From: a virus | Direction: 5' to 3' (one strand) | Virus record (IMG/VR): IMGVR_UViG_3300020057_000072 | Coordinates: 1 to 40,884 of that record | Length of the DNA stretch: 40,884 nucleotides | Shown: positions 38,380 to 40,884 of the stretch, in pieces | How the letters are laid out: each line of letters begins with the position of its first letter | Numbering within the stretch: position 1 is the first letter of the stretch | Notes under the pieces: model-generated | Databases searched by the model: none | Told to the model about the DNA's origin: nothing | Seen by the model: only the letters and a program-made list of their open reading frames with translations | Position numbers and translations under genes: made by a program

Positions 38380-39210
38380 ATGGATGCAGTAACACTGACC
38401 CAACAGCAACAGCAAACAGCCTCTATTCAAGGTGAATCATTCCTCGCAGAGAAGGAGAAGGAGAAGGTTAGTGCCGAACTACAGCATCTCCAAATAGCCA
38501 GAGAGATCGAGTTCAAAGAATACAACGCTCAGAAGGCAGTCCTAACAAAAGCCGTCGAAGTTCTGAAGGTGGAGAAAGTCCAGCTTGAGGCAGACGTAAA
38601 GGTAGCCGGGGAAAAATACGACGGGATTATAAGGTCGATAAATGAATACGGAGAAAATGAGGTAGAGAAAGCCAAGAACGCAGTAACATCTATTTACTTA
38701 ACAGCTCAAATATTACAGCGTGAGTGGAAAGACAAAGTAATGAAGGCGGACGTCAAGGCAGAGGAGCTGGAGAAAAGGGAGCAGGAACTAAATGAACTAA
38801 ATATCGCAGTCGAACAACAGCGAGTAGAGAATGAGGTAGAGGAAAATCTACTCAAGAAAAGAGAGTACCAATTGACCTTAAAACAGGAAATAGTGAAAAA
38901 GACCGTTGCACAGTTAGAAGAAAAGCGTGATACTTTAATAAGTGAGGTAGAAACGAACCAAGCAAAGCTGCGTGGAGTCAGGATAACCATAAAGATCCAA
39001 GAAGACACGGCAGCAAAAACAGTCGCCGACGCAGAAATAAAACTGCGTGAAGCGAACATAAAAATGGCAGAAACAAAAGCACTAGAAGAGAAAAACAATG
39101 AAACAAGTAAAAATCTTGCTATTGAAAAGCTACAGCTGGATGACTATGCGGCTACGATTCGCAGAGCCTATCGTGAAACTATGGACAGAGGAGGTAAAAT
39201 AGATGGCTAG
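38380..39210 (+). CDS. Long coiled-coil protein
   Basis: A 276-residue protein, almost entirely coiled coil (residues about 20-255; for example ELEKREQELNELNIAVEQQR), charged and Cys-free. It overlaps the next gene by 8 nt. It may act as a scaffold, tape or fibre stalk. Being close to the capsid gene, it is as good a scaffold candidate as the acidic protein at 1510. Confidence 0.65.
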   Translation: MDAVTLTQQQQQTASIQGESFLAEKEKEKVSAELQHLQIAREIEFKEYNAQKAVLTKAVEVLKVEKVQLEADVKVAGEKYDGIIRSINEYGENEVEKAKNAVTSIYLTAQILQREWKDKVMKADVKAEELEKREQELNELNIAVEQQRVENEVEENLLKKREYQLTLKQEIVKKTVAQLEEKRDTLISEVETNQAKLRGVRITIKIQEDTAAKTVADAEIKLREANIKMAETKALEEKNNETSKNLAIEKLQLDDYAATIRRAYRETMDRGGKIDG

Positions 39211-40249
39211 TACAGCCGTACCATTTGACCCAAACTACCGTGTTGTCATGGCAGCGAAAGTGCAAGGAACGACATCGGATGTCGCTCCCCTACTTGTTGA
39301 CTCAGTGACAGGACGTCTTCTAGTTGACGTTAGTATTTCAGGAGCAGCATTACAAGACGGCGTAGACACAGCAATAAAAGCAACCATCTTCGACTACACA
39401 AACTCAAATCCACTAGCCGTAGTATTACGAGATACAAATGGCGACTATGTCTCAGTTGGAGGCGGAACACAATATGATGAAGACACCGTATCAACAGCAG
39501 CCGACAAAATAACAATGGCAGGAGTTGTCAGACGAGATACCGCCTCAACTCTCGCAGGAACAGACGGTGACAGAACCCAGCTAATAGTAGACGCAAACGG
39601 ACTCCTACACATAAATGTAGGTGTTTCAGTATTGCCAACAGGAGCATCAACCGCAGCCCATCAAGTAACACAAAACGGATATCTTGACGGTATAGAAGGA
39701 CTCCTATCAACTGAAAACACCAACTCCGCAGCCATAGCAGCCTCCGCCTCAGTCCTTGACGATTGGGATGAGTCAGACAGGGCAAAGGTAAATACCATCG
39801 TCGGGCAAGCAGGAGTAGCAGCAGGAGCAGGAGCAGTAGGAGTAACCGTACAAAGAATGACTCTCGCCTCAGACGATCCAGCTGTAACACGAATAGAAGC
39901 GAATGTGGACTCCTCAACCATGTGGGCGGATGGAGTAGAGGTAACGGTAAAAAGAGCAATCGTTGACGCAGCAACCAGTGGAAATAATACGCTTTTAGCC
40001 TCCGTCTCCTCAAAAAAGATTAGGGTTCTCTCTCTTTATTTAGTATCAGCCGGAACAGTAAACGTACGCTTTGAATCAGGAGCAGACGGAACAGCACTCT
40101 CAGGACAGATGAACCTCATAGCAAACTCAGGATTCACTCTCCCCTACAACCCGAGGGGATGGTTTGAAACAGCAGCAACAACCCTTCTCAACCTTGAACT
40201 GTCAGCAGCAATATCAGTTGATGGAGGTTTCACCTACATCGAGGTATAA
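39203..40249 (+). CDS. Virion appendage protein
   Basis: A 348-residue protein with repeated short beta units (DTVSTAADKITMAGVVRRD, then GDRTQLIVDANGLLHINVG), a helical hinge (DDWDESDRAKVN) and a C-terminal beta domain (about 245-348). I associate this pattern with metagenomic phage structural proteins of unknown role. It probably forms a base or fibre part, upstream of the ConA/fibronectin-like gene. Confidence 0.55.
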   Translation: MASTAVPFDPNYRVVMAAKVQGTTSDVAPLLVDSVTGRLLVDVSISGAALQDGVDTAIKATIFDYTNSNPLAVVLRDTNGDYVSVGGGTQYDEDTVSTAADKITMAGVVRRDTASTLAGTDGDRTQLIVDANGLLHINVGVSVLPTGASTAAHQVTQNGYLDGIEGLLSTENTNSAAIAASASVLDDWDESDRAKVNTIVGQAGVAAGAGAVGVTVQRMTLASDDPAVTRIEANVDSSTMWADGVEVTVKRAIVDAATSGNNTLLASVSSKKIRVLSLYLVSAGTVNVRFESGADGTALSGQMNLIANSGFTLPYNPRGWFETAATTLLNLELSAAISVDGGFTYIEV

Positions 40250-40252
40250 ATT

Positions 40253-40340
40253 ATGGCAAATATAATTATTTTTAAAGCAGGAGGGATTTAATTTTATGGC
40301 AGATCTAAAAATTTCAGCATTAACAGTATCAAACGTATAA
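40253..40340 (+). pseudogene. Two truncated fibre-gene starts
   Basis: ATG 40253 gives 12 residues (MANIIIFKAGGI) and ATG 40296, behind an AGGAGG site, gives 14 residues (MADLKISALTVSNV). The second is the familiar opening of many phage fibre proteins (MADLKISxLT) but stops at once. They are probably remnants of replaced fibre genes, or short translated leaders. Confidence 0.45.
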
Positions 40341-40341
40341 T

Positions 40342-40884
40342 ATGGCAGCACCAACAGTAGCTCTTAATACTCCAGCAGATGCAGCAACAGGTGTTTCTAC
40401 TACTCCAGCCTTACTCTTTACAGGAACAGATGCAGAGAGTAATGAGATTGAATATAACGTACAGGTAGATACGGTAAACACTTTTGATAGCCAAGTTGCT
40501 ACTCTTGATAGTTACAGCGAATCTAATCGAGGCTGGCAAAACGCTCTGCAAAGTGCTGGCCTCACACGTGCTGGGCAATCATTTACGGGGAATGGTAATA
40601 AAGTTTCTTCTGCCAAGTTTTATTTGCAAAAAATTGGAAGCCCCACGGGAAACATAGTTTCTACTATATATGCACACACTGGGACTTATGGTGGTGGCGG
40701 AACAGCCACAGGATCTGCCTTGGCTACATCAAGTAACGTTGACGTTACTACCATAGGTGGATCTTGGAGTTTAATAACCTTTACTTTTACAACTCCATAT
40801 ACAGTGGATAATGGCACTAGGTACTGTATCGTAATTGAGTATAGTGGAGGAGATGCAAGTAATAAAATTGAGTATGGATTCGAC
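40342..40884 (+). CDS. ConA/fibronectin-like appendage protein, 3' truncated by window end
   Basis: 181 codons without a stop. It begins APTVALNTPADAATGVSTTP, a fibronectin-like strand set, then EIEYNVQVDTVNTFD. A jelly-roll-like domain with repeated strands follows (KFYLQKIGSP, then TPYTVDNGTRYCIVIEY). The usual continuation of the first part (VQAG..YYWRV) is what is found at bases 2-286, so the domain order suggests a jelly roll inserted in a fibronectin-like unit. Probably a receptor- or glycan-binding fibre. Confidence 0.6.
   Translation, partial: MAAPTVALNTPADAATGVSTTPALLFTGTDAESNEIEYNVQVDTVNTFDSQVATLDSYSESNRGWQNALQSAGLTRAGQSFTGNGNKVSSAKFYLQKIGSPTGNIVSTIYAHTGTYGGGGTATGSALATSSNVDVTTIGGSWSLITFTFTTPYTVDNGTRYCIVIEYSGGDASNKIEYGFD

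Noticed and set aside
39528-40013. Minus-strand frame of 161 codons
   Set aside because: Arg/Leu repeats opposite the appendage gene; a shadow of its codon bias.
1-40884. Perfect circular closure of the contig
   Set aside because: The frame at 40882-40884 ends on a codon border, while the frame at the window start begins at base 2, and no overlap between the two ends was seen. They fit one gene only if sequence is missing.
1-40884. Alternative genetic code (TGA or TAG reassigned)
   Set aside because: All three stops end genes cleanly, often in ATGA overlaps, and no conserved domain is cut by an in-frame TGA or TAG except at the A10 slip site.

Overview
This window looks like almost the whole genome of a short-tailed (podovirus-like) double-stranded DNA phage. 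Nearly every gene is on the + strand and genes are tightly packed, many with ATGA-type overlaps. It holds a zinc-finger large terminase, a portal, an HK97-fold capsid protein, tail tube/nozzle-like proteins, very large internal proteins, an amidase endolysin and a holin. TGA, TAG and TAA all act as stops, so the code is standard. No integrase or other lysogeny gene was seen. The two window ends both fall in fibronectin/ConA-like appendage coding sequence. They are probably two parts of one gene on a circularly permuted molecule, but the direct join is out of frame, so some sequence is missing. A Patescibacteria-type host is a weak inference. It rests on an FtsL-like protein, a glycine-rich tail domain of a kind I associate with those genomes, and leaderless-looking gene starts.

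Layout. 1-14.6 kb: late structural genes (appendage end, scaffold-like protein, head-tail adaptor, 1199-residue tail protein, internal virion proteins), then endolysin and holin. 14.6-18.4 kb: a T-richer cassette lying between two 31-bp inverted IS200/IS605-type right ends. It carries a truncated tnpB, a lambda O-like replication protein with an origin-like iteron array inside its gene, and a primase/helicase. 18.4-22.4 kb: a self-regulated ribbon-helix-helix protein and a recombination set (Rad52-like annealing protein, RecB/Cas4-type nuclease, SWIM protein, FtsL-like protein, NinG-like endonuclease). A TnpB-only insertion element has split the NinG-like gene at its fourth codon. 22.4-24.7 kb: GroES, an Acb2/Tad1-like anti-defence protein, tRNA-Gln and GroEL. 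24.7-30.8 kb: many very small genes, often CxxC zinc proteins, with a broken ParB/SSB junction, a likely small terminase and a DnaA-box cluster. 30.9-40.9 kb: a second tRNA, large terminase, portal, a hairpin array, major capsid protein, head proteins, a coiled-coil protein and appendage proteins.

Expression. Promoters are mostly TTGACA-N18-TATAAT-like. Several have the -10 box only 3-8 nt before an ATG, which implies leaderless mRNAs. Both tRNAs end exactly 6 nt before a start codon, so tRNA processing could also make near-leaderless messages. Three structural genes instead sit just behind intrinsic terminators, two of them in a conserved promoter-AGAGGTCAA-hairpin leader, which suggests attenuation or antitermination. 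An A10 run near the end of the 845-residue internal protein gene is a candidate -1 frameshift site that would fuse it to the next frame, giving about 1279 residues.

All functional calls come from reading the sequence and from remembered family motifs; no database search was run.
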